DNA of 37,579 nt from Clostridium sp. 28_12 (GCA_001916055.1 MNRR01000033.1:1-37579), one strand, 5' to 3'. Shown: positions 22,962-31,379, counted from the stretch's first letter. Translations and numbers: made by a program. Notes: generated from the sequence alone by a model not told the origin.

Positions 22962-23152
22962 TCAAGAAGCCATATAAATATAAGCTTTGAATGAAATGTC
23001 GAATGTGCATGAAGAAATTTTAGAAATTCTATGCAATTTTATGGTAAGAGTTCACGATAGTGGAAAGGACCCATAAAATAAATTAGAAGTTCTTAAATTT
23101 CGTAATAAGCCGAGACATGTAATGAAAAGCTTATATTTATATGGCTTCTTGA
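22962..23152. repeat. 191-bp palindromic element with perfect 27-bp arms
   Basis: This fills most of the 395-bp gap between the GH15 gene and pth. The outer arms 22962-22988 and 23126-23152 are perfectly complementary over 27 bp (left arm TCAAGAAGCCATATAAATAT plus AAGCTTT). Inside, complementarity continues with interruptions: ATGTC with GACAT, a GAAATTT...TTCTA block with its partner, TTTTATGG with CCATAAAA, and CAC-GATA-GTG at the exact centre (23057). The whole unit can therefore fold into one long hairpin. It codes for nothing obvious. It could be a MITE-like element, a REP-type palindrome or a structured RNA of 6S-like shape; no transposase gene is nearby. Confidence 0.85.
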
Positions 23153-23212
23153 AAAAAATTAATAAAAACCATTATTTTATAATATACTATGAACTTAAAT
23201 TTAGCAAAATAC

Positions 23213-23241
23213 TTGAAAAATGAATCAAAACAATGTAAAAT
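23213..23241 (+). promoter_or_regulatory. pth promoter
   Basis: TTGAAA (23213-23218), a 17-bp spacer and TAAAAT (23236-23241) lie 33 bp before the pth ATG, just past the palindrome. Confidence 0.65.
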
Positions 23242-23274
23242 ATAATAGATAAAAAATGGAAAAGAGGCAGAATA

Positions 23275-23832
23275 ATGTATTTAATAGTAGGATTAGGAAA
23301 TCCAGAAGAAGAATACAGTAAAACAAGACACAATATGGGATTTAATGCAATAAATAAAATTGCAGAACAATATGGAATAAAAGTAAATAAAAATAAATTT
23401 CAAGGACTATATGAATCAGCTTTAATAGAAGGTCAAAAAGTAATACTATTAAAACCTCAAACATATATGAATTTAAGTGGAAATAGTGTGAAGGAATTTG
23501 TAGACTTTTATAAAATCTCAAAAGAAGAAATTTTAGTAATATATGATGACATGGATATAGGAACAGGAAAGATAAAAATAAGAAAAAAAGGCAGTGCAGG
23601 AGGACATAATGGAATGAAGTCAATAATATCCATGTTAGGAACAGAAGAATTTACAAGAATAAGAATTGGAATAGGAAGACCTGAACATAATGGAGATGAT
23701 ATAAATTATGTTATAGGTTCAATTCCAGAAGAAGAAATACCTAAACTAGAAGAAGGTGTAGAAAAAGCAAAAGAAGCAGTTATAGAAATCTTAAAAAATG
23801 GAGTAGACTCTGCAATGAACAAATTAAATTAG
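23275..23832 (+). CDS. pth: peptidyl-tRNA hydrolase
   Basis: Pth cleaves peptidyl-tRNA released from stalled ribosomes and recycles the tRNA. The 185-aa protein has the opening MYLIVGLGNP, the catalytic His19 in TRHNMGF, LLKPQTYMNLSG near 59-70, the catalytic Asp in VIYDDMDIGTGKI near 87-99, and KKGSAGGHNGMKSI near 102-115. Every family signature is present. GAGGCAG precedes the ATG, and an upstream SigA promoter starts a run with the RNase gene and rimO. Confidence 0.97.
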   Translation: MYLIVGLGNPEEEYSKTRHNMGFNAINKIAEQYGIKVNKNKFQGLYESALIEGQKVILLKPQTYMNLSGNSVKEFVDFYKISKEEILVIYDDMDIGTGKIKIRKKGSAGGHNGMKSIISMLGTEEFTRIRIGIGRPEHNGDDINYVIGSIPEEEIPKLEEGVEKAKEAVIEILKNGVDSAMNKLN

Positions 23833-23844
23833 AAAGGTAAAGAC

Positions 23845-25020
23845 ATGATAGAATTAATTGTAAACAAAAGTAATGATACAAAAATAATAGCAGCCGTAGA
23901 AAACGGAAAATTAGTAGAAATATATGAGGAAAACGAGCAAAGCCAAAAAGCAAGAAATGAAGGAAATATTTACATAGGAATAGTTAAAGATATTGTCCCA
24001 GGAATGCAAGCTGCATTTGTGGATATAGGAACAGAAAAAAACAGTTTTATACATGTAAAAGATGTAGTTCCACAGGTTGATGAAAAAATCGAAAAAAGAA
24101 TAGATAAAAAAATAAAAGATGTTGTAAAATCAGGAGAAAAAATACTTATACAAATTCAAAAAGACAGTAATGAAAAAAAAGGTGCAAGAACATCAACACA
24201 CATAAAACTAACAGGTAAATATGTTATATTAATGCCAAATACTAATATTGTTACAATATCACAAAAAATAGAAAACGATAAAGAAAGAGAAAGACTTTTA
24301 GAAATCGTAAAAAAGGTATTACCAGAAAATACAGGAGCTATTGTAAGAACGGCAGCATTAAAGAAAAATGGTGAAGAAATAGAAAAAGACTTAAATCAAT
24401 TAGTAGAAAAATGGAAAAAAATAAAAGCAAAGTTTGATAAAGCACCCAATAAGCCTCAACTATTATTTAAAAGTCCAAGTTTTCTAGAAAAACTTATATT
24501 AGACTTACCAGAAAATAAAATAGAAAAAATAGAAGTTAATGAGCAAAAAGAATATGAAGAAATAAGGAAAATGCTAAATGATGTAAATGAAAAAATTAGC
24601 TTAGAACTTAGTGAAAATATATTTGAAAAATATGAGTTAGAAAAACAAATAGAAAAAACAAAGCAAAGAAAAATATGGTTAAATTGTGGAGGATTTATAA
24701 CAATTGACCAAACAGAAGCGTTAGTGGCAATAGATGTAAATTCAGGAAAATTCACAGGAAAAAGTACATTAGAAGAAACAGTATATAAAGTAAATTATGA
24801 GGCAACAATAGAAATTGCGAAACAATTAAGACTACGCGACATCGGAGGAATTATAATTATTGACTATATTGATATGCAAAAACAAGAGAATAAAGAAAAA
24901 ATAGAGAAACTTTTAAAAGAAAGTCTAAAACAAGATAGAGCCAAAACACAAGTAGAAGGATTTACAAAATTAAATTTGATGGAATTAACAAGAAAACATA
25001 TTTGTAGTCATAATAGTTAA
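23845..25020 (+). CDS. rng: RNase E/G family endoribonuclease, C-terminally short
   Basis: This 5'-monophosphate-stimulated endoribonuclease acts in mRNA turnover and rRNA maturation. The 391-aa protein has the S1 RNA-binding segment GNIYIGIVKDIVPGMQAAFVD and IGTEKNSFIH (about 38-70), the 5' sensor region, and the DNase I-like catalytic part with both metal aspartates, in ALVAIDVNSGKFTGK and GGIIIIDYIDM. It stops at ELTRKHICSHNS, whereas RNase G usually continues with a CPxC zinc-link and a small domain (E. coli RNase G 489 aa). Only 30 bp remain before rimO, so the tail is truly absent rather than frameshifted. AGAAAGG precedes the ATG 12 bp after pth. Oligomerisation through zinc is probably lost. 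Confidence 0.88.
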   Translation: MIELIVNKSNDTKIIAAVENGKLVEIYEENEQSQKARNEGNIYIGIVKDIVPGMQAAFVDIGTEKNSFIHVKDVVPQVDEKIEKRIDKKIKDVVKSGEKILIQIQKDSNEKKGARTSTHIKLTGKYVILMPNTNIVTISQKIENDKERERLLEIVKKVLPENTGAIVRTAALKKNGEEIEKDLNQLVEKWKKIKAKFDKAPNKPQLLFKSPSFLEKLILDLPENKIEKIEVNEQKEYEEIRKMLNDVNEKISLELSENIFEKYELEKQIEKTKQRKIWLNCGGFITIDQTEALVAIDVNSGKFTGKSTLEETVYKVNYEATIEIAKQLRLRDIGGIIIIDYIDMQKQENKEKIEKLLKESLKQDRAKTQVEGFTKLNLMELTRKHICSHNS

Positions 25021-25050
25021 TTCATATCCGAGAAAGGAATGATAATAAAA

Positions 25051-26427
25051 ATGAAAGTTGGATTTATATCATTAGGATGTAGTAAAAACTTAATCGATAC
25101 AGAAGTAGCAATAGGACATTTTAAAAATAATAACTACGAAATCGAAACAAATCCAGAAAAAGCAGAAATTATAGTAATAAATACATGTGGTTTTATAGAA
25201 TCAGCCAAAGAAGAAGCAATAAACACAATTTTAGAAATGGCAGAATACAAAAAAAGAAACTGTAAATATTTAATTGCAATGGGATGTTTAGTTCAAAGAT
25301 ATTATGATGACTTAGTAAAAGAGTTACCGGAAGTCGATTTATTTATAAAAATTGATGAATATCCTCAGATGTGGCAAAAAATAGAAAAATTAATAAAGGA
25401 AAATATAGTTGAAGAAAGTACTACCAAAACAAACACTAAGATTTCTGAAATGAAGCCACTTCCAATGCCAACATATAATGAATTTTATGAGAGAGTTATA
25501 ACAACCGGAAAAAACTTTGCATATTTAAAAATTGGAGAAGGATGTAGCAATAGATGCACATATTGTGCAATTCCATATATTAGAGGACCATTTGTTAGCA
25601 GAAGAATAGAAGAAATAATGGAAGAAGCAAGAATGTTAGCTGGTAAAGGAATAAGAGAACTTATAGTAATTGCACAAGATACAACTAAATATGGTGAAGA
25701 TTTATATGGAGAACCTAAGCTTGCTGAATTATTGCAACAATTGTCAGCAATTCCTGAAATTAAATGGATAAGATTTTTATATTCATATCCTGAAGGAATA
25801 AATGACGAATTAATTGAAATAGTAAAAAATAATGAAAAAATAGCAAAATATTTTGATATACCAATTCAACATATATCAGACAAAATCTTAAAAAGAATGA
25901 ATAGAAAAACAAATAAACAACAAATTACTGATTTGATTACTAAACTAAGAAATGAGATTCCAGATGTTACTTTAAGAACAAGTTTAATAGTTGGTTTTCC
26001 AGGCGAGAAAAAAGAAGACTTTGATGAATTGGCTGAATTTGTAGAAACAGCAAAATTCGACAAATTAGGAACATTTATGTATTCAAAAGAAGATGGAACT
26101 CCAGCAGCGAAATTACCAGAACAGGTATATGGAAAAACTAAAAAATCAAGATATGATAAAATAATGAAGATTCAACAAAAAATATCTAATGAGAATCTCC
26201 AAAAGAAAATTGGACAAGAAGTAGAAGTTCTTATTGAAAATATGTCATTTGATGGCAAATATTTAATTGGTAGAACAAAACAAGATGTACCAGACATTGA
26301 TGGATTAATATATATTAAATGCAAAGATGAAGATTTAATTAATCAATTTGTAAAAGCCAAGATAATTGATGTTAAAAATTATGATTATATTGGAGAACTT
26401 GTAAAGGGGATTTCGGTTGAAAAATAA
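25051..26427 (+). CDS. rimO: ribosomal protein uS12 methylthiotransferase
   Basis: RimO is a radical-SAM enzyme adding a methylthio group to an aspartate of ribosomal protein S12. The 458-aa protein has the N-terminal MTTase domain with three cluster cysteines (SLGCSKN, INTCGFIESAKEEAI, AMGCLVQRY), the radical-SAM motif CSNRCTYC (CxxxCxxC) near 165, YSYPEGI near 245 and a C-terminal TRAM domain (EVEVLIENMSFDGKYLIGRT). The SLGCSKN and IPYIRGPFVSR strings fit RimO rather than MiaB. The start at 25051 lies 13 nt after AGAAAGG, the same spacing seen at several other genes here; ATG 25039 is too close. The stop codon lies inside a palindromic repeat. Confidence 0.95.
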   Translation: MKVGFISLGCSKNLIDTEVAIGHFKNNNYEIETNPEKAEIIVINTCGFIESAKEEAINTILEMAEYKKRNCKYLIAMGCLVQRYYDDLVKELPEVDLFIKIDEYPQMWQKIEKLIKENIVEESTTKTNTKISEMKPLPMPTYNEFYERVITTGKNFAYLKIGEGCSNRCTYCAIPYIRGPFVSRRIEEIMEEARMLAGKGIRELIVIAQDTTKYGEDLYGEPKLAELLQQLSAIPEIKWIRFLYSYPEGINDELIEIVKNNEKIAKYFDIPIQHISDKILKRMNRKTNKQQITDLITKLRNEIPDVTLRTSLIVGFPGEKKEDFDELAEFVETAKFDKLGTFMYSKEDGTPAAKLPEQVYGKTKKSRYDKIMKIQQKISNENLQKKIGQEVEVLIENMSFDGKYLIGRTKQDVPDIDGLIYIKCKDEDLINQFVKAKIIDVKNYDYIGELVKGISVEK

Positions 26428-26468
26428 TTACAATTTTGGTCACATCAAAATTTGATTTTTTTACAACC
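26415..26468. repeat. short copy of palindromic repeat family, overlapping the rimO stop
   Basis: GGTTGAAAAATAATTACAAT and TTTGG (26415-26439) face the near-complement TCAAAATTTGATTTTTTTAC plus AACC around the loop TCACA. The same 25-bp left arm occurs at 32396, and what follows the right arm (GGTTTGT, then AGAAAGGAATGA) is also alike in both copies. It looks like an internally deleted version of the 125-bp copy. Confidence 0.8.
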
Positions 26469-26502
26469 AGGTTTGTATGTTGAGAAAGGAATGATGTTAA
26501 AA

Positions 26503-27750
26503 ATGGAAAGAAATAAAAGTGACGAATATACATTTGGCGTAGATGAAAAAGAAACATTAGATAAACTAAATTTAGTAGAATCAAGTGTAGAAAAAAATTT
26601 ACAAGAAAATGGAAAAGGTGAATTAGTCTCAACTAAATATTATTCAAAATTTGTTGTTAATGTAAATGGAATGGATGTTGAATTAAAAGATGTATTTATA
26701 ACAGCAGAAAAAGATGATAAAGGTCAAATGAGTTATCATTTCCGTTGGATAAAAGAAAATGAAAATGGTGAAAAAGCAATAGAAGAAAGACTAACAATTA
26801 ATTCAGACGGAAAAATACTTCCAAATAGTGATTTGGCTAAATATTTAGGCGAAGAACTAAATATAGAAGAAGTAATGAATGAAAATGATCAAGAGAAAGA
26901 TAGATTAAAAGGTGTTTCTAAGAAAATAGAGCCTAAAGAAAATGAGAAAAAAATGAAAAAACAAGAAAACGAAAAGCAAGAAGAAAATGATGAAACACAA
27001 GAAATTGCAGAAGATTTAGAAGCGCAAGGAGAAGATTTAGAATTAATAAATATTAGAAAAATTAAAGATCCAAACGTAAAACAAAGAATGCCAGAAGTAT
27101 TTGGAGAAGCAGAAGAACATGCTCAAGCATATTCAAAAAAATTAGGTAAATATGTAATGTTGGAAAATAAAGATGGAAAATGGCAAATAAATGATAAGGT
27201 AGAGCCTGCTAAGCCAACAATGAGGTCAATAATCAGTATTGATGAACAAGGAGAAAAAATAGAAAGAGAAGTACCACACGCATTAATGAAAACTAATAGT
27301 GATGACAAAGAAATAGCAGTTACTTATGGACAATATGGTGAAATAAATATTGAAACAGTAGATGTTTTACCATGTCAAGAAAGAATTGCAAGAGGAGTAA
27401 GAGAACAAGGAGAAACTTCAAAAGGAGAAGAAAGTGCAGAATTAAGAAGACAATTTGAAACTTCAGGAAAAGAATATACTCATAATTTAGCACATCAAGT
27501 GGAAAAAATTGAAGAAGCTCAAAAAGAGTCAAATCAAGTGGAACCTAATGAAATTTCAGAAAACAATTACATTCCAAATACTGATACAACTTGGAAAGAA
27601 TTAATGGAAGAAACAGAAGAGTCATTACCAGAATTAGTTGAAAGATATAATAAAGACATGGCTGCAAGTGGAGGAAAAGAAGAACCAAAAAACATCATAC
27701 AAAGAATTATTGATGATTATCAAATGGTTTCACATGAGCATAAACGTTAA
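26503..27750 (+). CDS. unrecognised acidic protein, 415 aa
   Basis: I do not recognise this protein. It is soluble and very rich in Glu and Lys. The N-terminal part (about 1-125) looks folded, with alternating strands (TKYYSKFVVNVNGMDVELKD, MSYHFRWIKENENGEKAIEE). A low-complexity Lys/Glu/Gln linker (about 135-175) separates it from a second ordered part (about 180-300; VFGEAEEHAQAYSKKLGKYV, ITVTYGQYGEI-like) and an acidic tail. The start at 26503 lies 13 nt after AGAAAGGA, the spacing used elsewhere in this window; the ATGs at 26491 and 26494 are closer to it. Its ribosome binding site belongs to the repeated segment after the palindrome. The TPR gene follows after 23 bp. Confidence 0.6.
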   Translation: MERNKSDEYTFGVDEKETLDKLNLVESSVEKNLQENGKGELVSTKYYSKFVVNVNGMDVELKDVFITAEKDDKGQMSYHFRWIKENENGEKAIEERLTINSDGKILPNSDLAKYLGEELNIEEVMNENDQEKDRLKGVSKKIEPKENEKKMKKQENEKQEENDETQEIAEDLEAQGEDLELINIRKIKDPNVKQRMPEVFGEAEEHAQAYSKKLGKYVMLENKDGKWQINDKVEPAKPTMRSIISIDEQGEKIEREVPHALMKTNSDDKEIAVTYGQYGEINIETVDVLPCQERIARGVREQGETSKGEESAELRRQFETSGKEYTHNLAHQVEKIEEAQKESNQVEPNEISENNYIPNTDTTWKELMEETEESLPELVERYNKDMAASGGKEEPKNIIQRIIDDYQMVSHEHKR

Positions 27751-27773
27751 TAAATAACAAGAGGAGAAAAAAT

Positions 27774-27938
27774 ATGATAGTAGAACAACTTATATTTATA
27801 ACCGCAGCTTTTGCTCTATTTGTATATATGTTTTACGAGTTTATAAGAAAAAACGATACAAAATATGTACCAATATTAGCAATAGAGGCATTACGGAATA
27901 GCAATAGAATTTATACATTTATATTTTTCAAAAGATGA
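27774..27938 (+). CDS. 5' part of a frameshifted membrane TPR protein
   Basis: This short frame (54 residues) starts after GAGGAG with ATG 27774 and contains one membrane helix (FITAAFALFVYMFYEFI). It then runs IRKNDTKYVPILAIEAL and stops. From about 27892 the frame used downstream reads YGIAIEFIHLYFSKDEIS without a stop into the TPR gene. One surplus T in CATTACGG (27889-27896) would join them as AIEAYGIAIEF. The first ORF is therefore the N-terminal membrane region of the next one and not a separate gene. Confidence 0.7.
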   Translation: MIVEQLIFITAAFALFVYMFYEFIRKNDTKYVPILAIEALRNSNRIYTFIFFKR

Positions 27939-27957
27939 AATAAGTTTTGCTGTAAAA

Positions 27958-29010
27958 ATGATTATATATTTGTTATCAATAATAATTCCAATAGTAGTAA
28001 TAGTATTAGAAAAGATTGACAATAACATAGGCGAAATGGTTGATAGCATCATAGCAAGAATCTATTTAGTATTAGGAAATACTAAAGCAGCAAAAAACAA
28101 ATTAATTAAAATAGTCGAAAAAAATCCTAATAGTTATACAGGCCATAAAATTTTAGGGTATATATATGAAAAAGAAGGTGGACAAAGAAAAGCAGTTGAT
28201 GAATATGCACAAGCAATAAGAATAAATCCTAAAGATTACGAAACATATTACAAAGTAGCAAATTTATTAACAGATTTAGACAAAAAAGATGAAGCAATAA
28301 ATACATTAACAACACTTTTAAACAAAAATCCTGAATATACTGAAGCGACAATAGCATTAGGAGATTTATTGATAGAAAAAGAAGATTACAAAGAAGCGGT
28401 AAATATTTATACAGAAGCTTTAAAATACAATCCAACAAGTTTCGACTTAAATTATAACTTAGGAATAGTATATACTATGTTAAATGATTTTCCTAATGCT
28501 AAAGTATGTTATGAAAAAGCGGCTGAACTAAATTCATTAGTATATAATACCAAATATAGTTTAGCAGAAATAGCGTTAATATATAAAGAACTAGATGAAG
28601 CAGAACAATACTTCTTACAAATAACAGAAGATGAAGAACTTTGTGCTGATGCCTATCTAGAATTAGCAAAAATTTATATAATAAAAAATGATAAAGATAG
28701 AGCAATACAATATGCAAATGTGGCAATACAAGAAAATCCAAAAAAAATTGTAGAAAAAATAAAAAATGATGTTACATTTGCAATAATAATTGCAAAACTA
28801 TCAATACCATTTAATCTAGAAGTAGATGAAGATGAAAATAAAAAACAAAAGCTAACTAGAAAGGAAATAAAAGCAAAAGAACATCTTGAAGAGATGGTTG
28901 AAATTACGAAAAAAATTGGATATGGTGATGTAATGCCTCAAAAAAAGGAGTTTAAATCTTATGGAGATGATTTCGGAAAAGATTTTAGAAATCAAAAAGA
29001 AAGAGAATAA
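27958..29010 (+). CDS. membrane-anchored tetratricopeptide repeat protein, main part
   Basis: A second membrane helix (IIYLLSIIIPIVVIVLEKI, near the start of this frame) is followed by roughly six TPR units of about 34 residues. These show the usual spacing of small residues, e.g. GHKILGYIYEKEGGQRKAVD, ALGDLLIEKEDYKEAVN, NLGIVYTMLNDFPNAKV and ELAKIYIIKNDKDRAIQ. TPR units bind partner proteins, here presumably at the cytoplasmic face. The C-terminal 60 residues are charged. The ATG at 27958 has no ribosome binding site, so translation probably begins at 27774 and the two parts form one protein of about 411 aa. It lies between the unknown acidic protein and dpaA; no specific role can be assigned. 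Confidence 0.75.
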   Translation: MIIYLLSIIIPIVVIVLEKIDNNIGEMVDSIIARIYLVLGNTKAAKNKLIKIVEKNPNSYTGHKILGYIYEKEGGQRKAVDEYAQAIRINPKDYETYYKVANLLTDLDKKDEAINTLTTLLNKNPEYTEATIALGDLLIEKEDYKEAVNIYTEALKYNPTSFDLNYNLGIVYTMLNDFPNAKVCYEKAAELNSLVYNTKYSLAEIALIYKELDEAEQYFLQITEDEELCADAYLELAKIYIIKNDKDRAIQYANVAIQENPKKIVEKIKNDVTFAIIIAKLSIPFNLEVDEDENKKQKLTRKEIKAKEHLEEMVEITKKIGYGDVMPQKKEFKSYGDDFGKDFRNQKERE

Positions 29011-29060
29011 AATTCATAAAAAATTGTAAATTTAATATACTATAAAAAAAGGAGGAGTAT

Positions 29061-29930
29061 ATGAAATTTGCAATTATAGGTGGAGATTTAAGAACAATTA
29101 AATTAGCAGTAATGTTAGCCAAAGAGCAAAATCAAGTATATGTATATGGATTAGAAAAAGCAGAAGAACTAAAAAATATTAAAAATATAACGCAATGCGA
29201 ATCAATAAAAAAGACAATACAAGAAGTTGAAATTGTAATAGGGCCTATACCATTTTCTAGCAATGGGAAGACAATAAATATGCCATTTAGTGATAAAGAA
29301 ATCTCAATAAGAGAGATGATGCATGTGATAAATGCAAAGGTACTTATAGCAGGAGGAATTGCACCAGAAGTTTATGAAATGGCAAATGATGAATACATTG
29401 AAATAATTGATATAATGAAAAGAGAAGAATTGGCAGTATTAAATACAATAGCAACAGCAGAAGGAACCATACAAGTAGCAATAGAAAATACAAATAAAAT
29501 AATTCATGGAAGTGAAATATTAATATTAGGATTTGGAAGAATAGGTAAAGTACTAGCAAGAAAACTTGCAGGTTTGTCAGCAAAGGTAACATGTGCTGCA
29601 AGAAAAGATGAAGACCTTGCATGGATACAAGCATATGGACATAAAGCAACAAATATAAATAGTTTAGGAGAAAATCTAAAATTATATGACATAATAATAA
29701 ATACAGTTCCACATATTATTTTAAATGAAGAAAGGCTAAAATATATAAAAAAAGATTGCTTATTAATAGACTTAGCATCAAATCCAGGAGGGATTGACAA
29801 AAAAGCAGTAAAAGATAACAAATTAAAATTTGTATGGGCATTATCATTACCAGGAAAAGTTGCACCAATTACAACAGCAGAATTTATAAAAGATACAATA
29901 TATAATATAATAAAAGAAATATACAAGTAA
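29061..29930 (+). CDS. dpaA: dipicolinate synthase subunit A
   Basis: DpaA (SpoVFA), with the flavoprotein DpaB, makes dipicolinic acid in the mother cell for loading into the spore core. The 289-aa protein has an N-terminal FAIIGGDLRTIKLAVMLA motif, the GPIPFSSNGKTINMPF segment near 61-76, a Rossmann site ILGFGRIGKVLARKLAG near 155-171 with a CAARKDEDLAW region after it, and DLASNPGGID near 235. All of these are typical of the family. GGAGGAG precedes the ATG. DpaB is not next to it; uppP follows instead. Its presence is the best sign in the window that the organism belongs to an endospore-forming lineage. Confidence 0.9.
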   Translation: MKFAIIGGDLRTIKLAVMLAKEQNQVYVYGLEKAEELKNIKNITQCESIKKTIQEVEIVIGPIPFSSNGKTINMPFSDKEISIREMMHVINAKVLIAGGIAPEVYEMANDEYIEIIDIMKREELAVLNTIATAEGTIQVAIENTNKIIHGSEILILGFGRIGKVLARKLAGLSAKVTCAARKDEDLAWIQAYGHKATNINSLGENLKLYDIIINTVPHIILNEERLKYIKKDCLLIDLASNPGGIDKKAVKDNKLKFVWALSLPGKVAPITTAEFIKDTIYNIIKEIYK

Positions 29931-29983
29931 AAAATTGCACGAAAAAAAAGCGATTTAAAGTGTGCAAAAAGGAGAGAGAAAAT

Positions 29984-30784
29984 ATGGAAATATACCAAGC
30001 AATAGTACTAGGAATAGTGCAAGGATTAACAGAATTATTACCGATATCAAGTTCAGCACATTTGAAATTGATACCATGGATGTTGAAATGGGGAGAAATA
30101 CCAGAAAGTTTTGATATAGCATTACATTTAGGAACATTATTTGCAATAACACTATTTTTCTTTAAAGACTGGATTGCTTTAATAAAAGGTGGATACAAAC
30201 AAGTTGTAAAGAAAGAAAAATCAACAGAAGGTAAGATCTTCTGGTACATAGTAGCTGTAACAATTCCAACAGGAATAGTTAGCTTAATATTAGACAAATT
30301 TTCAGGATATATTTGTGATAAATTTGGAATTGAAACAATAATGATTGCAATAGCACTTATTGTACTAGGAATTGTGTTATATGTAGTAGATAAAAAAGCA
30401 CCATCAGAAGTAAAATTTGAAGATATGACATTTAAACAATCATTTTTAATAGGGTTATCACAAGCAATTGCGGCAGCATTTCCTGGAACATCAAGATCAG
30501 GAATTACAATGACTGTGGCTAGAGCTTTAAAAGTAGATAGAGAAAGTGCTGCAAAATATTCATTTTTATTATCAACACCAATAATATTAGCTGCAGTATT
30601 AGTAAGTATTACTGATTTTCAAGTTACATTAGCATTTTTCATGGGGGTATTATTTAGTTTTATAGTTGGAATATTAGTAATAAAATTTCTATTAAATTAT
30701 TTGAAAAAAGGAAGTTTCAAAGTATTTGCAATTTATAGAGTAATCCTTGGAATTATCGTAATTGCAATGACTTTTATGAGATAA
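29984..30784 (+). CDS. uppP: undecaprenyl-diphosphatase UppP/BacA
   Basis: This integral membrane enzyme removes one phosphate from undecaprenyl pyrophosphate so that the carrier can be reused for peptidoglycan and other wall polymers; it also gives bacitracin tolerance. The 266-aa protein has the (E/Q)xxx motif region IVQGLTELLPISSSAHL at 9-25 and the second signature AAAFPGTSRSGITMT near 165-179, with about seven or eight helices. AAAGGAGAG lies 8 nt before ATG 29984; the GTG at 29960 is unlikely. A small inverted repeat TTGCAC/GTGCAA (29935-29967) lies just before the ribosome binding site and might influence access to it. dpaA precedes it by 53 bp. Confidence 0.95.
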   Translation: MEIYQAIVLGIVQGLTELLPISSSAHLKLIPWMLKWGEIPESFDIALHLGTLFAITLFFFKDWIALIKGGYKQVVKKEKSTEGKIFWYIVAVTIPTGIVSLILDKFSGYICDKFGIETIMIAIALIVLGIVLYVVDKKAPSEVKFEDMTFKQSFLIGLSQAIAAAFPGTSRSGITMTVARALKVDRESAAKYSFLLSTPIILAAVLVSITDFQVTLAFFMGVLFSFIVGILVIKFLLNYLKKGSFKVFAIYRVILGIIVIAMTFMR

Positions 30785-30816
30785 AAAAATAGCTATTTTT
30801 TAAATAGCTATTTTTT
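30784..30816. terminator. bidirectional terminator between uppP and tsaE
   Basis: A perfect 15-bp stem, AAAAAATAGCTATTT (30784-30798) against AAATAGCTATTTTTT (30802-30816), has A/T tracts on both sides. It overlaps the stop codons of both convergent genes. Confidence 0.85.
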
Positions 30817-31248
30817 GGCTTCTATATATTCTATTTTTAAATATCTTAAATTTTCATCAGATATATCTTTTTCAAAAGTAATTTTTATATAGTTATTTGG
30901 CAAAGCCTCTTCGATAATTTCACCCCATTCAATAATACATATACCAGAAGAAAAATATTCTTCACCACCAATTGCATAAAATTCATCAACATCTTCTAAT
31001 CTATAAACATCAAAATGATATATATGTATATTATCTTTTTTATATTCATTAACAATACTAAAAGTAGGACTTGAAATTTGATTATCAAGGCCGAAATATT
31101 TTAAAAATCCTTCAGTAAATTTTGTTTTGCCAGCACCTAACTCACCAGAAAGAACAACAACATCTCCAACATGTAATGTACTTGCTAATTCAGAAGCAAA
31201 TTTCATAGTTTCTGAACTGTTATGAGAAGTAAATGTGTATGTTTTCAT
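30808..31248 (-). CDS. tsaE: tRNA threonylcarbamoyladenosine synthesis ATPase TsaE
   Basis: TsaE is the ATPase partner of TsaB and TsaD in making t6A37 of ANN-decoding tRNAs. The 146-aa protein has Walker A GELGAGKT at 35-42, SSPTFSIVNEY near 62-72, the Walker B-like HIYHFDVYRLED and IEWGE near 113, all family hallmarks. The start at 31248 (MKTYTFTSHN) follows AGAAAGG; a longer frame to 31302 would begin upstream of the promoter's -10 region and is rejected. It is the only well-supported conventional gene on the minus strand apart from the two small ones. tsaB and tsaD are not in view. Confidence 0.93.
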   Translation of the reverse strand: MKTYTFTSHNSSETMKFASELASTLHVGDVVVLSGELGAGKTKFTEGFLKYFGLDNQISSPTFSIVNEYKKDNIHIYHFDVYRLEDVDEFYAIGGEEYFSSGICIIEWGEIIEEALPNNYIKITFEKDISDENLRYLKIEYIEAKK

Positions 31249-31290
31249 TATTAATATCAATCCTTTCTCAATCATTTTCATTCTTGTATT

Positions 31291-31319
31291 ATTGTAACTC
31301 AAAAAGCTTGATTTGTAAA
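31291..31319 (-). promoter_or_regulatory. tsaE promoter
   Basis: On the minus strand TTTACA (31319-31314), a 17-bp spacer and TACAAT (31296-31291) form a good SigA promoter, placed 43 bp before the tsaE ATG. Confidence 0.75.
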
Positions 31320-31351
31320 GCGTAAGTAAACCGACTAAGCATTATAATGGA

Positions 31352-31379
31352 TTGCAAAAAGGCAAAAAAATGGTATAAT
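31352..31379 (+). promoter_or_regulatory. fabH promoter
   Basis: TTGCAA (31352-31357), a 16-bp spacer and a perfect TATAAT (31374-31379) lie 28 bp before the fabH ATG. This is the likely main promoter for the fatty-acid cluster. I found no FapR-type or FabT-type operator next to it. Confidence 0.75.

Noticed and set aside
29935..29967. TTGCAC/GTGCAA inverted repeat before uppP as a terminator
   Set aside because: Only a 6-bp stem with a long loop and no T tract; at most a weak effect on the ribosome binding site.
31078..31088. TTGATTATCAA as a FabT-type operator
   Set aside because: It lies inside the tsaE coding sequence, far from the fabH promoter, and is explained by codons.
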